A stretch of 64,000 nucleotides of DNA from Solanum dulcamara (lineage: Eukaryota > Streptophyta > Magnoliopsida > Solanales > Solanaceae), in the NCBI RefSeq assembly GCF_947179165.1, contig NC_077246.1, positions 73,846,421-73,910,420 on the forward strand, written 5' to 3'. The position numbers and the translations under genes were made by a program. Positions 49,528-63,814 of the stretch are shown here, piece by piece. Each line of letters begins with the position of its first letter. Position 1 is the stretch's first letter. The notes under the pieces were generated by a model. That model saw only the letters and a program-made list of their open reading frames with translations, did not search any database and was not told where the DNA came from.

Positions 49528-50874
49528 CAAACTATACCCAAATAATAAATTTAATAATTACTGCCATTGAAATAACTAAAGTAGCTAGGAAACAAATAAA
49601 TAAATGTACAGCAGTTAGAAATTATGATGAAGATCAATGAAAAAAAAATAAAAAATAAGAGGGGCAAAAAGAATGAGACACCTTGTATCAGAATATTGCA
49701 TCATATTCTTATCATTCAAATCAAAAGCCAACAAGTTTCTACTGGTGCCCACAAATAAATACAAAAGGAGTATTCCAAATAATATTTAATAATTTTTTTT
49801 CATAATCATACAAATATCACAAAATGTTAAAGATTACAAGTTTCTACTTTTGTTATTGTTAGGATTAAATACTTGTTATCATACTAAAGTTATAACTTAT
49901 AGTAAGAACTTGCCTTTATTTTTCAATTAAGTTTATCAAACAAACGCTATATTAATGACTCTAACCCAAACTATTCTCGACATAAATAGGATATTAACAT
50001 TACTCAATAATTATAATATGTTTTATGAGAACAAAAGTTTATCACATGATTTAAATAAAGTATAGAAGGAGAATCTAGGCAGAGAAGTGTCAGTACAGTG
50101 CCATTAATGGCACAAGGAAGTCAGTGCCACTGCATTCTTTACAATAAATCTAACAAATGAACAAAGCAAAACTGTAAACTCTGAAACCTCAGTAGTAGTA
50201 GTAAGTAAGACGTAGTTTGATATGTTGGATAAGAATAATAATTTTGAAGTATAATTTAGAATTAATTTTATTTTATATTTACTTTAAGATAGTATTAATT
50301 ATCTAATTATTAAATTATTTTATTTCACTATTTATATTAATAGAATATATAAAATATACTTGCTTATCTTATCTCACGTATTAAAGTGTGAGGTTAGACA
50401 GACTGATGGAAAGATCATGGGTTACTGCCACGTGTCAGTATGATAAATGATGTGGACCTATGTGAAGGAAAGGTCATTCATTAACTCACATATATTACAG
50501 TATTTGTCTTGTCACATCAAAGTAGCAATTGGAGGAAATTAGTAGAAAGTTATATTTAGGGTTTAGTAATTCAATGGGATTTTTTAAAAATATTTTATAT
50601 ATGAGAGAGAAATCGATCATTTCCTAAACAACACGAATAGCAAAAACTTAAGTATATCAAAATGTCCTTTGGATAGGAGAGGGAGGAGGGAAAATTACGA
50701 GAGAAAAGATAAAAGGTGAAAAATCGAACATTAATCAATAGGATAATAAATCAAAAGGAATATCCAAAGAGAGAATAACTTAACGTGAGGAAATGAATGA
50801 GATATTAAACATTGACCAAATTTATGCACTCTTGTCCATTTTAATTTTTCTTTTTGGGTATACAATGTAAAGTC

Positions 50875-50880
<6 letters not shown>

Positions 50881-50916
<36 letters not shown>
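50881..50916. repeat. (AT)n microsatellite
   Basis: An uninterrupted alternating AT tract of 36 bp. Confidence 0.9.
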
Positions 50917-50918
<2 letters not shown>

Positions 50919-51774
50919 TCTACCATAAATTAATGCTTTATTATGTGGATTGCCATGAATTGTGTCTGCACCAAAATCACATTAAAAGAAAAGTCAATAT
51001 ATATAATTGTGTGTATATCTATCTAAGATTTTTCTTCAACTAAAGTTATATGCATTTCTAATGATGTTTCAATTGTGTGTCTAGAAAGAAAAAATTGACC
51101 ATACATAACAGTAGTAGCAAAATTCCATCATCTTGAAGTCCAATATTATCTCTGCAAATGACTCCTTTTATCCAATTTATGTTTTATATAGTTCAGATTT
51201 CGAGAACCAAGCTTCTTAATTTTAATCGTATATTCAGACATAATATCTTTAAATTAGTTTTTTGAAACAAAATGTATTGAAAACTATGTAAAACGTATTA
51301 GAGAGTAACGATAATTACTCTCTATTTGTCTCAATTTATGTGACGATATTACTTTGTTTGGAGAGTAACAATAATTTTAATTTGACCCTTGTACTATGAT
51401 AAGTTTAGTGGTTATTTAGGTCTCGTGTTTGTCAAGTTTAGGTTTTGAATAGTTAATTTGATTTGCCTAAGAGTCTATGAATTCTCTATGTTGGAGAATA
51501 GGGAATGGCAAAAAGCTAAGCTACTTTAGTTAGTATTTTCCTTTACTTAATCGGGAAAAAATTAATCTACCAATAAAGGCATTGAAAACGAGGCATCACA
51601 AAGCTCGGGGCTCGATGAAACACAAAGTTTAAGTATGGTAGTTGAACAACAAATTTCTTTACGATATATAGATTCATTTTACAATTTCGTTATTCTTATT
51701 GAGTAGGCATATTCAATATTTTTCATTTGATGAATGGATTTTCTAACTATCAAACACAAGAATTTAGTTGGTTA

Positions 51775-51798
51775 GGGGGTGGGTATGGGGGGCGGGGG
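51775..51798 (+). other. G-quadruplex motif
   Basis: G-runs of 5, 3, 6 and 5 are separated by T, TAT and C, which meets the canonical four-run pattern with short loops. It stands out in AT-rich surroundings. Confidence 0.7.
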
Positions 51799-51931
51799 TT
51801 GTGTTTAGTTAAAATCACTTAGTGGCACTAAAATTGGGGAATTATTGTGGACTTGTTATGATGATAGGGTTGGCTAGAACAAGAGGAAGTCAAAGGGGAA
51901 GGGGGAAAATGTAGAAAGTGGATTTTGCAAA

Positions 51932-51954
51932 GGGGTGGGGAGTGGGGGGTGGGG
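51932..51954 (+). other. Second G-quadruplex motif
   Basis: G-runs of 4, 4, 6 and 4 are separated by T, AGT and T, on the same strand as the motif at 51775-51798 and about 130 bp downstream of it. Confidence 0.7.
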
Positions 51955-54900
51955 TGGCTATGTTTTTACTTATATGGTTTATGTCCCCCAAAAGCAAGCA
52001 GGATTAATTAGGGACCTAAAAAATTCTTTTACACAAAACCCTAATAATTATTCATAATCACCTTTGCTTATCATAATTTATATATATAATATGAAAAATA
52101 ATTACTAACAATTGATATAAACAACTAAACCATGTTTAGTGTCAATTGTAACTATGTTTACTTAAATGGGCCTTTATTGCCTCTAATTTATTTGCCGATT
52201 AATAGCCGATCTGCTTCATTGTTTACTTTTTTAAACCAGTAAACATAAATTATATGTTGATTATGTATAATTATATGTTATATATTTGCTGGCTAGTATA
52301 AACGGTTTAATGAGTGAGTATTTAAATTTAATTCTCAATTCTCACTTTTTCTATACTTGAAAAGAAAAGAAAATTTTACTCACTAATTGTTAATGATATC
52401 CTTGCCTTATTTGGAATTTAATTCCAACCACCATCTAATATTTTGATTGTTTAATATCACTTTAAGAAAGACTAATATTTTATATTCTTAATTATGATTT
52501 GAAGTCGTAATCACTATTTTTTTAAAGCCACTAGCTAAATTATATGATTTTGACATCCTACAAGACCAAGATTAAAAAAATTATTATGGAGGAGTCATTT
52601 AATTTGATTGGAGAAGGGGGATATTTAAAATAATAGATTAAGGTGTACCATTAAATAAAATAATAGATGAAAGAACAACTAGTCTTTTATCAAGGCAATA
52701 TAAAATATTATAATTTTTTCTCTTTTCAATTTTTTCCCTATTAGGAAATGTTGATAGGGGAAAATTAAAGATTAAAAAAATCAAATCAAAAGGTTAATCA
52801 AATCTCTCTATAAAATTGCATGTGATTACTTAAAAAACGCATCTAATTAAGTGATTAATCTTGTCCCATTTTGTCTCCACTTGGTTTGCAACTTGCTAAT
52901 TAATTAATTTCTTATTATCTCAGATAAAATTTGTCAAAGTTAATATACAACTCCTTTATAACCCCAAATTAAAAATATTTATAATATACAATTCTAGCTT
53001 GAGGTTTGACTCTCGAAATGCAAATAACCAATGTTACATAAATTAGAACATAGAATACTACTTTCCAACAAGTTGTTTAGATATTCAAAATTTTAAATTA
53101 CCTTTTCCAATTAGCATAATAGTATCTCCCACCACTAGCTACTATATAATAGAGTATACAAGTTATACTAAGATTTTAAAAATCTTTTTTTTAGAAAAAA
53201 AAAGTCAAAGAAAGAAATTTGAAACAGAATGATGAAGTAATATATGGAAACCTTGAGTTCATCAACGTTGACTTGAAATACCATGAAAAAACAGTCGTAT
53301 TAATAATAATTATTTCCAAGATTCAATAGCCCAAAATATATAAGTCAATGGCTCTAATTTTTTCAAACCCTTATTTTTTATATATACATATATAATATCT
53401 GTTTATACTATAAGCTTTTGGTGCATATCGATATACGAGGATTATGATAGAATAGTAATACTTTTCCGATCTCAATCAGAGTGTTAAGTTCAAATCATGT
53501 TGAATACAAAGTTGATTTTGTTAGAAAACTTTATATCGTAAATATGAAAAAAGTCCAATATAAATTTAATTGAATTCAAATATAAATAATGAACATTAAA
53601 TTTCTATATATATTTTTAAACACCAAATTGAAAAAAAAAAGTTTTTGTTTTGGTGAATAGTTTATTCAAGACAAGTCAAAACGTACTGGCCGACCTTCGA
53701 ATGTGCCTCCTCCAAAATTCTAAAGGTTGAGAGAGAAATAATTTTAAAATTTAAAGTAGAAAAAAATTAGAGAAAGAGTGTTTGTATTGAAGTTTTGAAA
53801 AAAAGTGAAAGTTCTTTTTCATTGTAAAAGAGTGTGATGAGACGTGTGAGATTTGTTCATTCCGTAATTATAAACTTGAGGGATGAATCATATATTTGAA
53901 GAACATTTTACCTTTTATGCAAGAATGAAGTTTCTCTCCACTATTTAAAGAAAAAAGAAGTTCGTGAATGAAGTAAAGATCTGCTCTTCTTTCTTTCTCT
54001 TACGTATTTTATTACGATTCAATTTAGCTTTCTTTTAGTTGCTATATCTTTATTTTGAAAAAAAGGTGAATACTCTAATCAAAAGACTAAAGGCCTCTAC
54101 TGAAGATAGGTCGTCAAACTACGACCGAGAGTTTTGTCATAAAAAGACAATGTCCTTATTAGTACTGGACGAAGCCCTGATAAAGCCTAAATCTAATTCA
54201 AAGTAAAGGGTGAACACAAATCAACAGAAGTTCAACTATTCTTTTAGGATTTTTTATAAGAATTTGGTGATAAAAATAGTCAAACGCCAACCCAACTAGA
54301 GGGATTGAGAAGGTCTCATTTCTAGGAGAAGTGGAAAGAACAAGAGGAGTGCTCTTTGCCTAAGAAATAAATGATTTCATGTTTGAAACATCAATAAAAT
54401 CGAGCTAATTTATTAATTATTATGATTATTAGTATGATGATATTTACCCACTTTTTCCTTTATATGGAATTATCGACGCGTTCCAATCATGACTCACCAA
54501 CATCAAATGATCAAATCAAAGTGACTAAAACACCCATATAGAAATAGAGAGAGGGCAATAGAATTTTGTGGGGTTCAAAGGCAATACATGACAAAGTCTA
54601 ATGTGTGTATTTTCCTTAAGAGGGTCCCTCTATTTTTTCAATCATGCAGTATCCGAAATTTTCTGGTTCGATTAATTAATTTGAACTTGTGTGTCAATTA
54701 CTATAAGAGTAAAGCATTTTTTAACAAGAAGTTTTACTTTTTAAATTAAGAGTGAAAGAATCTGAATCATCATATTACAAATCCTTGATGATGTTAATTG
54801 TCTATATACCTCGATGTGATATCGATATTTCGAAGTTTCTTACCAAACATATATATTCTTAAAAATATTTTCTGGAAATTAAATAGAATTATTTTGATCT

Positions 54901-56643
54901 TTCAAGTTGTTGAAATGAAACTCAATTAAAGGGAGAGCGGGGCTGGGGTTATGCCCCTTAAGCACTTACAATTTGGAATCCAAATACCTCTTTTGTATAT
55001 ATAGTACAAGTTGAGATTAATTTTATATTTTTTGAATCAAAAGCAATTTGCTTAGATATATAATTTCTTCAATAAAAAAAGATTAATATATTCCTAGCTC
55101 CTAATCTATTATTGACAACTTTTTTGTTGAAGCTTATGAGAGTCAGACTTCTAACTATTTTACGTTATTAGGTGCTAAATCAATAATTTATTTATATTAA
55201 ATGGATTTCTTAAGATTAATATAGAGTTTGAACTGAAATTACTGGGTTGGATTGAACCCGTACTCTAAGTTGTCCCTTTCTATTTCGAATCTTGAATATG
55301 CAAAATATTATGATAAAAAGCGATATTTTTTCTTTTGATGAGTCGTTATGCGGAGCGAATACAAATAAGATGAAGCCCTAATACAATATCGAATATCGAG
55401 CGTGAAAAAACAAGGCGAAAGTTATAAATTATAAATTTTTTGTCTATATTCCCTTATGTTTTGCGGATAAAAATAAGTAAAACAACCAATTAGGAGGGTA
55501 TCGATCCTAATATCTTTCTATAATTGCCACATCGTTTTCACTTCAATTTGACATTTATGCAAAATCTATAGTAATTTTCTACTATTATCTTCAACTTAAT
55601 TAATTGCTTCATTGCTTGCAAGTCATGAACTCTTGTCAATCAAATTCAACTAGTAAGTAATTGGACCATAAATTCTCTCTTTTCTTAACGATTGTTTGAC
55701 CAAAAAAAAATTTTTAAATGAAAAACAAGAAATAAAAAATACCAAATATATTGGGAATTCATGATGCTACTTTAATTTACCAATAGTTATATAGACCATT
55801 TTTATTTTCTAGCTAGCCTTGCTTTAGACAAATCTATTAGTACTATAATTTATCGATTGACAGAGTAACCAATGACAATCGAAAAGGACCAAAAAATGTT
55901 ATAAGAGTATATGAAAAAGCCTAATTTGCGGGAGAAAAACATGATAACATAATAGACACGTAGAAAATGACTTCCAACTTATATGTACTATACATGATAT
56001 ATATGATTAAATTTATCTCGAATTATCCATCACACAGGTAAATTTTGCCAAAATTTAGAGGCAGACGGGATTAAAAAAATATTCTAAGACTACTTGCTTC
56101 TAAAATTATTATTTTTTCTAACGTAATTCAGATTAATTGGTCTAAAAGAAAAAAAAAATATGAGAACGTTGAGTTTAAGTGTGTAACTAATATTTATGAG
56201 GACAAATTTAAGTGGTGTTGGTACTTTATTTTCAGTAGGAAAATGATGAAGTACGTGGGCAAAGGGTGGATGGTAGGGTTTATTTAGGGCAAATAAAAAT
56301 GACAACTCAAATATCAAATTGTAGAATTATGAGACAGCCAGTGATGTATTGTCATTCAGTGTTTCACGGGTCGATTCAGGTCGATATTTTATAAAAATAA
56401 AATATTTTTTTAATTATTAAAATTAAATATAATATAAAGTTATTGGTTCAGATATTAGTGTAGATTTTTTTTTGATCTAGTTCAATTTTTGACAAATCTA
56501 ATGATATTTCTCCTTTTATTTCCCCTTTTTTGCAATTAGACAAAATATTCTTTCTTCTCAATCTATAATCCTTTATTATCCTTGTATTATGATAGCTATT
56601 TTTAGTCGTACTATCTAGTTTTTCTTATCAATGGTATTAATTA

Positions 56644-56863
56644 CTCTCCTCATCCCATTTTGTGTGGTACTGTTTAACTTGACGTTGTGCTTAAACAAAA
56701 AAAATACTTTTGAAACTTATGATTCAAAATAATGACTATAAATTATTTCATTAAGGATAAAGATAATTTTAAAGTAAATTATTTCTAATTATAGTAAGGT
56801 GATATTTTTTAGAGACAAAATAAAAAAAAGGAAAAGTTGTCATATAAAATGGGAGGAAGGGAG
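56644..56863. mobile_element. Stowaway MITE
   Basis: The left end CTCTCCTCATCCCATTTTGT and the right end (reverse complement CTCCCTTCCTCCCATTTTAT) form a terminal inverted repeat of about 25 bp with a few mismatches. Each end is flanked by TA (56642-56643 and 56864-56865). The 220-bp element is AT-rich and non-coding, and lies about 600 bp upstream of the BOP start. Confidence 0.75.
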
Positions 56864-57246
56864 TAATATTTTTTTCTCTTGCTTTCTTATACTTCTTATT
56901 ATTACCTTTTTTTTGATTCAGTTATCATATTATTTGATGGTACTGCTATTGATTTTTTACTGTATTTTTTTTTCTTGTTTTGTTATGTTTTATTTGAGTC
57001 AAGTGTGAAGTGTCTATCAAAACAGTTTGCCTAGCTTGAAATAAGACTGCACCATACACACCACTTTCTCGAGATCTCACTTTCTTCGAACCTTTTGATA
57101 TGTATTGCCTTAACTATAGATATCCCTTACCGTTCTCGCATGATATTTCATCAAATATTATTATCGGTATGCATATTCTCTCTTCTACTTTTTATTTGTT
57201 TAAATAGCTCAGCCGCCCAGAATAACCATCCATATTGCTCCACCCT

Positions 57247-57462
57247 TTCTCTCTCTCTCTCTAAATATTTTAACCACACACAACACAACACAAAACACCA
57301 ACCGTATAGAAAGAAAGAATCTCACTCACTCTCATTATTTCTTCTTCATCCAACACTACTTTCAAGCTATACAAACATGAACTAAAAAACCTTTTTACTA
57401 TTATACACACAAAAAAAAGAACCAAAAACTGTGCTTTATACACAAATTAACAACAACAAAAA
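57247..57462 (+). promoter_or_regulatory. BOP leader with CT repeat and minimal uORF
   Basis: A CT-repeat (57249-57262) and an A/C-rich leader precede the BOP start. A two-codon upstream ORF, ATG AAC TAA, lies at 57377-57385, 77 bases before the main ATG. The transcription start is not visible, so whether all of this lies in the mRNA is inferred. Confidence 0.45.
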
Positions 57463-59862
57463 ATGAGTAGTAATCCTGAAGACTCCTTAAGAAGTCTCTC
57501 TTTAGATTATCTCAATCTACTCATCAATGGTCAAGCTTTTAGTGATGTTACTTTTCATGTTGAAGGTCGTTTAGTCCATGCTCATCGCTGCGTCCTTGCA
57601 GCGCGGAGTCAATTTTTCAGGAAATTCTTCTGCGGGCCGGGCTCTCCACAGTCCGGCCAGCAACTCAGTCCGATTAACAGGCCGAGGGATTTGGATTCAC
57701 CGGCGGCATCATTATCATCATGTGGTGTGGTGATACCGGTGAACTCGGTAGGGTATGAGGTGTTTTTGTTGATGATGCAGTTTTTATACAGTGGACAAGT
57801 CTCAATTGTACCACAAAAACATGAGCCAAGGCCTAATTGTGGAGAGAGAGGTTGTTGGCATACACATTGCACCTCAGCCGTTGATCTTGCACTTGATACA
57901 CTCTCAGCCGCTAGATCTTTTGGTGTTGAACAACTTGCTTTACTCACTCAGGTTTAATCAATCATTATTTAACTTAAAAAAAAAGGTTTAATCAATCATT
58001 TGTCCTTTCCAATCTTTTTAATCAGTTTAACTAATATCCGCCAACAGTATAAATTTTTTTGAAATTCGCAATTTTGAAAAAAAGGTCAAGTTAAATGACC
58101 TAACAATATAAAAATACTTTAACACAGTATTTTGTTTCACTTTTGTTTATTTTATGTGTGTTATGGATTTTTGGAAGGGTGGAATCAAATTTTCCATTTT
58201 CTTGGGAAATGGGGTATGGTTAGTTTTTGATTTTAAGTTTTTGTTTCTTGTTTGCTAGACAAAGATATTTAATTTACTCTTAGTAGTACTAAATTTCTAA
58301 ATTTGTTTACCTATTTTTTTTAAAACTTATTTATAAGTGAATATACACCCAAAAAAAAGGGTGCAATCTTTTACTTTTTTTCCCTCTTTTTGCGTTGTTT
58401 AATGATTTTTTTTGTGGATAGAGTTTTGATACTAGATGTCTCATCTCTTGATTTCATGTGAGATTAGTTATTTGTGTTTGTTGAATTGGACTTCTTTTAT
58501 CATAATGTCATACACTAGCTAAAATGTTTCCAAATACGGTTCTTGATTTCTCTATCTTGTCTTTCAAAAGTGATGAAACCAAATATTTCCCCAATAGTGA
58601 TCTACTTTCCTCATTTGTTTACAAGAAAAGAAAATGGAACTCTACAATTTTGAACAAACACATTAGTAGTTTGCACATCCAAATACAATCTAAGTATGTT
58701 ATACGAACGTTCTTTTTCAGTACTTGATACTTATCAGCTACTGTATTTTTGATTAGACGGACTCATAACATTTTTATGTTTTTTCTTGGGTCTCTAATTA
58801 TGTCCAACTATTGAGTTTTAGCATATACAAGCCTACTTTTTCAGCACTTTATACTTATTAGCTATTTTTAATCAGTTAAACCACATGAGCTCTTAACAAT
58901 TTTATGTTTCTTTTTGGATTGAGCAGAAGCAATTGGCAATCATGGTAGAAAAAGCCTCAATTGAAGATGTTATGAGAGTTCTAATAGCATCAAGAAAGCA
59001 AGACATGCATCAACTATGGACTACTTGTTCACATTTGGTTGCAAAATCTGGCCTTCCACCTGAAATGTTAGCCAAACACCTTCCCATTGATGTTGTAGCC
59101 AAAATTGAAGAACTCCGCCTCAAATCCAACCTAGCACGTCGATCCTTAATGCCACATCACCACCGCCACAACCATGACCTCAGCTCTGCAGCTGAGCTCG
59201 AGGATCAAAAAATCCATCGGATGAGACGAGCCCTTGACTCATCCGACGTTGAACTTGTCAAGCTCATGGTAATGGGAGAAGGACTAAATCTTGATGAATC
59301 AATTGCATTACACTATGCAGTTGAAAATTGTAGTAGGGAAGTTGTGAAAGCGTTACTAGAGCTAGGTGCAGCGGATGTTAATTACCCTGCAGGTCCTGCA
59401 GGGAAAACTCCGCTGCACATTGCATCTGAAATGGTTTCACCAGACATGGTCGCGGTTCTATTAGACCACCATGCTGATCCCAACGTACGAACATTAAATG
59501 GGATCACTCCTTTGGACATTTTACGTACCCTAACATCCGATTTTTTATTTAAAGGGGTGTTCCCGGGACATGCTCAAATTGAACCAAATAAGTTAAGACT
59601 TTGCCTCGAACTTGTTCAATCAGCAGCTATGGTGATTTCAAGAGAGGAAGGGAGCGGGAATACTATTGATCCTTCTTCGACGAATATTTATCCACCCAAT
59701 ATGAGTGATGATCATACATCTAGTACAAGTAGTGGTACTGGGAATATTGGATCAAATGTTAACATTGATTCAAGAATGGTGTATTTAAATCTTGGTGGTG
59801 GAGTTGCTAATACTTCAACTCATGACCCTTCATCAATGTACCACAATTCACATGATTATTAG
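57463..59862 (+). CDS. BOP: BLADE-ON-PETIOLE (BOP) BTB-ankyrin transcriptional co-activator
   Basis: Two exons, 57463-57951 and 58927-59862, with a 975-bp phase-0 intron, encode 474 residues (Arabidopsis BOP1 and BOP2 are 467 and 491). BOPs are NPR1-family proteins without DNA-binding domains. They act with TGA bZIP factors at lateral-organ boundaries, in leaf patterning, inflorescence architecture and abscission. Visible are the BTB/POZ domain (about 20-118, FSDVTFHVEGRLVHAHRCVL), the NPR-type C2HC zinc site (C126, C131, H133, C136 in NCGERGCWHTHC), the KQLAIMVEKASIEDVMRVLI segment after the splice site, ankyrin repeats (about 265-365, with ALHYAVENCSREVVKALLE and GKTPLHIASEMVSPDMVAVL) and a C-terminal SRMVYLNLGGG motif. 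Unlike NPR1, there is no long basic C-terminal tail. The large upstream gene desert fits a developmentally regulated gene. Which BOP paralogue this is cannot be told from the window. Confidence 0.95.
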
Positions 59863-62115
59863 ACAATTATACATATTTTGTCTGACCAATTTATTAATTG
59901 AGACAGAATACAAAGGAAAGTCAATGATCTCAAGATTTAATTAATACTATTATTAAGATAGTTACATATATAGTATCATCTTCTTTATGATATTAGATTT
60001 TTTTTTACATTTGCTCATATGTTCAATTTATTGATATTTTGGCTATGCTGTTCAGATTCTTTAAAAATATTTGATACATATCTAGCGATATTTTTTTTAA
60101 GAATTCGAGCCAGATAGGATTTTTTTTGTGAATTTTTTCATGTTTGTGTTTAGGGCATTGATCAGATGATAATGCAATGGGGAAATTATTATTGGATGGG
60201 ACAAAGGAGAATCTGAGTTTTTTGCTTTGTGAAGAGGAAAGGGCACAGGTCAATCTTGTCAACTCATTCCTGTCAATTTCTTTTTATTTTATATTTAATG
60301 ATATAATTTATATACACTGAATTTGTAGGGGGGGAAATTGCATATTAATCGGTATAATTTAATTTATTGTAGTAGATTACAGTCTTTACTTTTTGAGTTT
60401 TAGTTAATTCTATACATCTATAAAGTAAATAAAATTATACTATCAGGTTAGCAAAAAAATTCTACCAGTAAGTCTCCTTAAAATATAAGATTTAGACTTA
60501 AAAATAAGAGAAGTTAATTACATGTGGTGTGTATATATATCGGTGGCTCCGTAATTTAAAGTTTGTTAGCTCCTATAATGACGTTAAGTTAAATACTACA
60601 ATAGTATTAGAATTTATAGTCAAATATTATAGATATTTCGTGAATTTTGTTAATATATGCAGTATGAAATTAAGTTCACGTGAATCCCTAACTTACGGTA
60701 GTTTCTCATTTAGTAGTGGATATAACATAAACACTTTATTTTTTTAGATAACTAGTTTCTCTTATTATGGCAAATATAATTTATAATTATTGTTTAAATA
60801 ATTTAATAGTATAAAAATTAGTTATATAATTCAAAAGACTTTTTTTTAACCAATAATTTTTTTGTCTACCATATTTCCCACCTCCCAACTTCCTCCTAGC
60901 ATTTTCTTGCTGTCACACCGAAAAGGTATTATTAAATACGATTTATTTCAAATACATTTTATATAATGCTAGAGTAGAAAATATCTAAAGATTTTTTTTA
61001 AAATAATTTATTTTATTTTTGTCTTGTTGATATTAATTTTTTAATCTAAAATCATGTGCATGAAAGATTTTCAAGAATTGATGTTATTTGGCTTCTTGTA
61101 TATGGTGGGGTTAGATGGCTCTTCAATCCCTTTTAATATATTAATTAATTTATTTTATTTTAATCTTCTGTACTATACTATAGAAACATGATTGGCTTTG
61201 ATTTATAATTTTCTAATTAAAGAAACGTATAATTATAAAAGACATGATTTGGTATTAGAAAATTATATTTGGTTTTGTGTAGCATGAATTCAACATTGAG
61301 TGTGGCTACACGACATAATTTGTTACATATACCTAATTTAATTAATTAATTAATTTCTAAATCTGCATGCACCATATAATTTCAGACACAAAGCATATGA
61401 GTTGAAAACATGAATTGTGGTCTTGTGGCATTTAGAGCATATGAAAGGGTATTTAATTTACAGAATCTTTTGTATAACTTTGTAACTTTATTTACTAATA
61501 AATTAAGAAAATTAAAAGCAAAAACTAAATCAAGTTGGAATTGATAAAAATGTTAATTGATCTTAAGCGTGAAGTTATACTGATCTTTCAGAAAAAATTA
61601 TAAAGCTTTTATAAGAATGTCAAAGGTACAAGATGTTAATATTATATAATCTTGGATGATAACTAATTAATTTTACACATTATATTCGATTTTTTGCTTT
61701 AATTTGAAATTAATTAGTAATTCCAAGTTTGGGAACTTTGATGTTTCCAAGAGACCAAAAAAAAAAAGTTCTTTCTGAATTTCATAGTGTAATAAGAAGG
61801 TGGTACTTAGCTGGATTTCATTTCATCTACTTGTTCATAGTTGACCATACGAAGGTGGAACTAAAAATAATTAAGGATATTAACAATTAATCATCCCAAT
61901 ATTATGCATATATAAATACAACAACAATATATACAGTAAAATCCATAAATATTATGCATATATGAATATAAAAATAAATAAATAATAGACGTCATTAAAA
62001 ATTATTGCATCTATCGAAAACACGATAAAAATTTATATCTTTAAAAAACATTTTTGACAAGTGCTTTTCTGATGAAAATTGATCGATTTTTAGTAGCGTG
62101 CCTTTATATTTTCTA

Positions 62116-62149
<34 letters not shown>

Positions 62150-63814
62150 CATAATAAAGGCAATTGGGAAAGGTCCCTTTGACTTAATATATAATATTAT
62201 TAATTAAGCAAATAGCAATTAATTAATGATACTAGTAAAGCATAATCCAAAATCTTCAGGTGACGTTTGTTGTAACTTTTTATTTCTTCTACTTTTTTCC
62301 TCTTTCTTCTTTTTCTTTTGTCACAATCTCTACACTTTTTGGACAATGGTGAAAAAACACACATAGTAAGAATATAATATTAGAATATATAAAAATATCA
62401 TATACAATAAAATAAAAAATCAAGAAGAAGATTTGGGGTTGACGTATATGGATTTTGGAATTAATTAAGATTAGACAAGATTACTAATTAAAATAGATTG
62501 AGTTTTTCAAAGTGGGAGTCATTTTTTTCTTTCTGTTTTATTTTATTTTGGTTGGATATATGAGTAGTCAAGTTGGCAACATGTCTGAGGTGATGGGACA
62601 ATGACAAATTCCATGATATCTGACTTTCTTGCTTTTTGTCTCTTATTATTATTATCAATAAATAAATATTTAGCGAGTATTTAAACATAAAAAATATGAA
62701 ATTTTTAGAAAGTTTTAAAAATTATAATTGTGTCTAGGTATAAATTTATTTTGTAAAAGATATTACTTTTTTTGTAAGTGATTTAGAGTGAAAAATATGA
62801 ATACAAGTATTTAATTTATTTATTTTCATTTTGAAATATGTCAGAATTCATGTTGAGTTTGGATTATATGTCTAAACATGATTTCAAAATACAATTAAAA
62901 AACAAAGAAGGTGAAAATAATCTATGAGCAAATGGGCCCTTATCTACTGAAAATATGGAAAAATTAAGTAAATGTACTACATTAAAAAAATATTTATCAT
63001 TTATAGTAATACTATTTTTTTTACTGAACACTTATAATACAATTTTAATACATATTAGCGAGAATAATTTATAAAATTCATATAATACAAGTTTTATTCA
63101 TGGATAATATATTTATCACATACTTTAATACACTTATAATATATTGTATCAATTTCTTACCAAACAAGTATAATATATTTTAAAACACTTATAATACATT
63201 TATATTGCATGAATAATTCACTTTTAATACATAGTAGATATATCATAATATTGCTATAAATGATAATAAATAAAAAGTATCGCTAAAATCAGTAATTATT
63301 TATTAAAAATTATTTTTCCTAGTATTTTTTCCTGAAAATAATCTATGAGCAAATGGACCCTTAGCTACTTTATCTGTTCCGATTATGTGATTTTATATTT
63401 AGTACGAGTAGGGTGTGCATCGATTGATTCGGTTCCATTTTATGTATTATCGATTTGATTTATTAATTTTTGATTTTTAAATACGTTAAATTAATAAGAT
63501 ATTTTTTTTTTATCAATTTTCGATTTATCAATCGATTCAATTTTTCCACACTCCCAAATTACGAAAATCAAATTATTTAGTAGGCGTGTGGATAATATTT
63601 CATTGAAGTTTTAGAAAAAAGTTTTTAAAAGTTCAAACTTAATATCATTGTCGTGTAATATAAATATTTGTGAGATCATCAATCTTTTATCTTATTAAAA
63701 TGTATAAAAGTCTTGCTAGATTGATATAGTCCTCACTCGCTCATCTTGTTAAATTGTTCATAAGTCTTGTCATATTAACAAAACTTTTCCATGAATAATT
63801 GTTCATAAATTATG
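59863..63814. other. BOP 3' flank and gene-free DNA
   Basis: The BOP 3' UTR probably ends within the first few hundred bases. The rest is AT-rich and without supported genes. It contains an (AT)n tract at 62119-62147 and, at about 63412-63555, a short element running from gggtgtgcatcgattgattc to cgattcaatttttccacact whose A/T-rich, ttgattt-rich interior resembles the MITE at 48-738. Confidence 0.5.

Larger units (their letters stand above)
47939..56643. other. Gene desert upstream of BOP
   Basis: There is no coding sequence I can support in this AT-rich interval. It contains a diverged RTE tail (about 48165-48240, with aaggtctgcgtacatat and a gttgttgtt end), (AT)n runs at 49495-49526 and 50881-50916, a Stowaway-like left end at about 51316, two G-quadruplex motifs, and a SINE-like 3' fragment at about 55330-55410. 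A G-box/ABRE-like gccacgtgtc lies near 50430. Distal regulatory DNA for BOP could be here, but nothing in the sequence proves it. Confidence 0.5.

Noticed and set aside
57609..57991. Frames overlapping BOP exon 1 on both strands
   Set aside because: They are shadows of the BTB-domain coding sequence.
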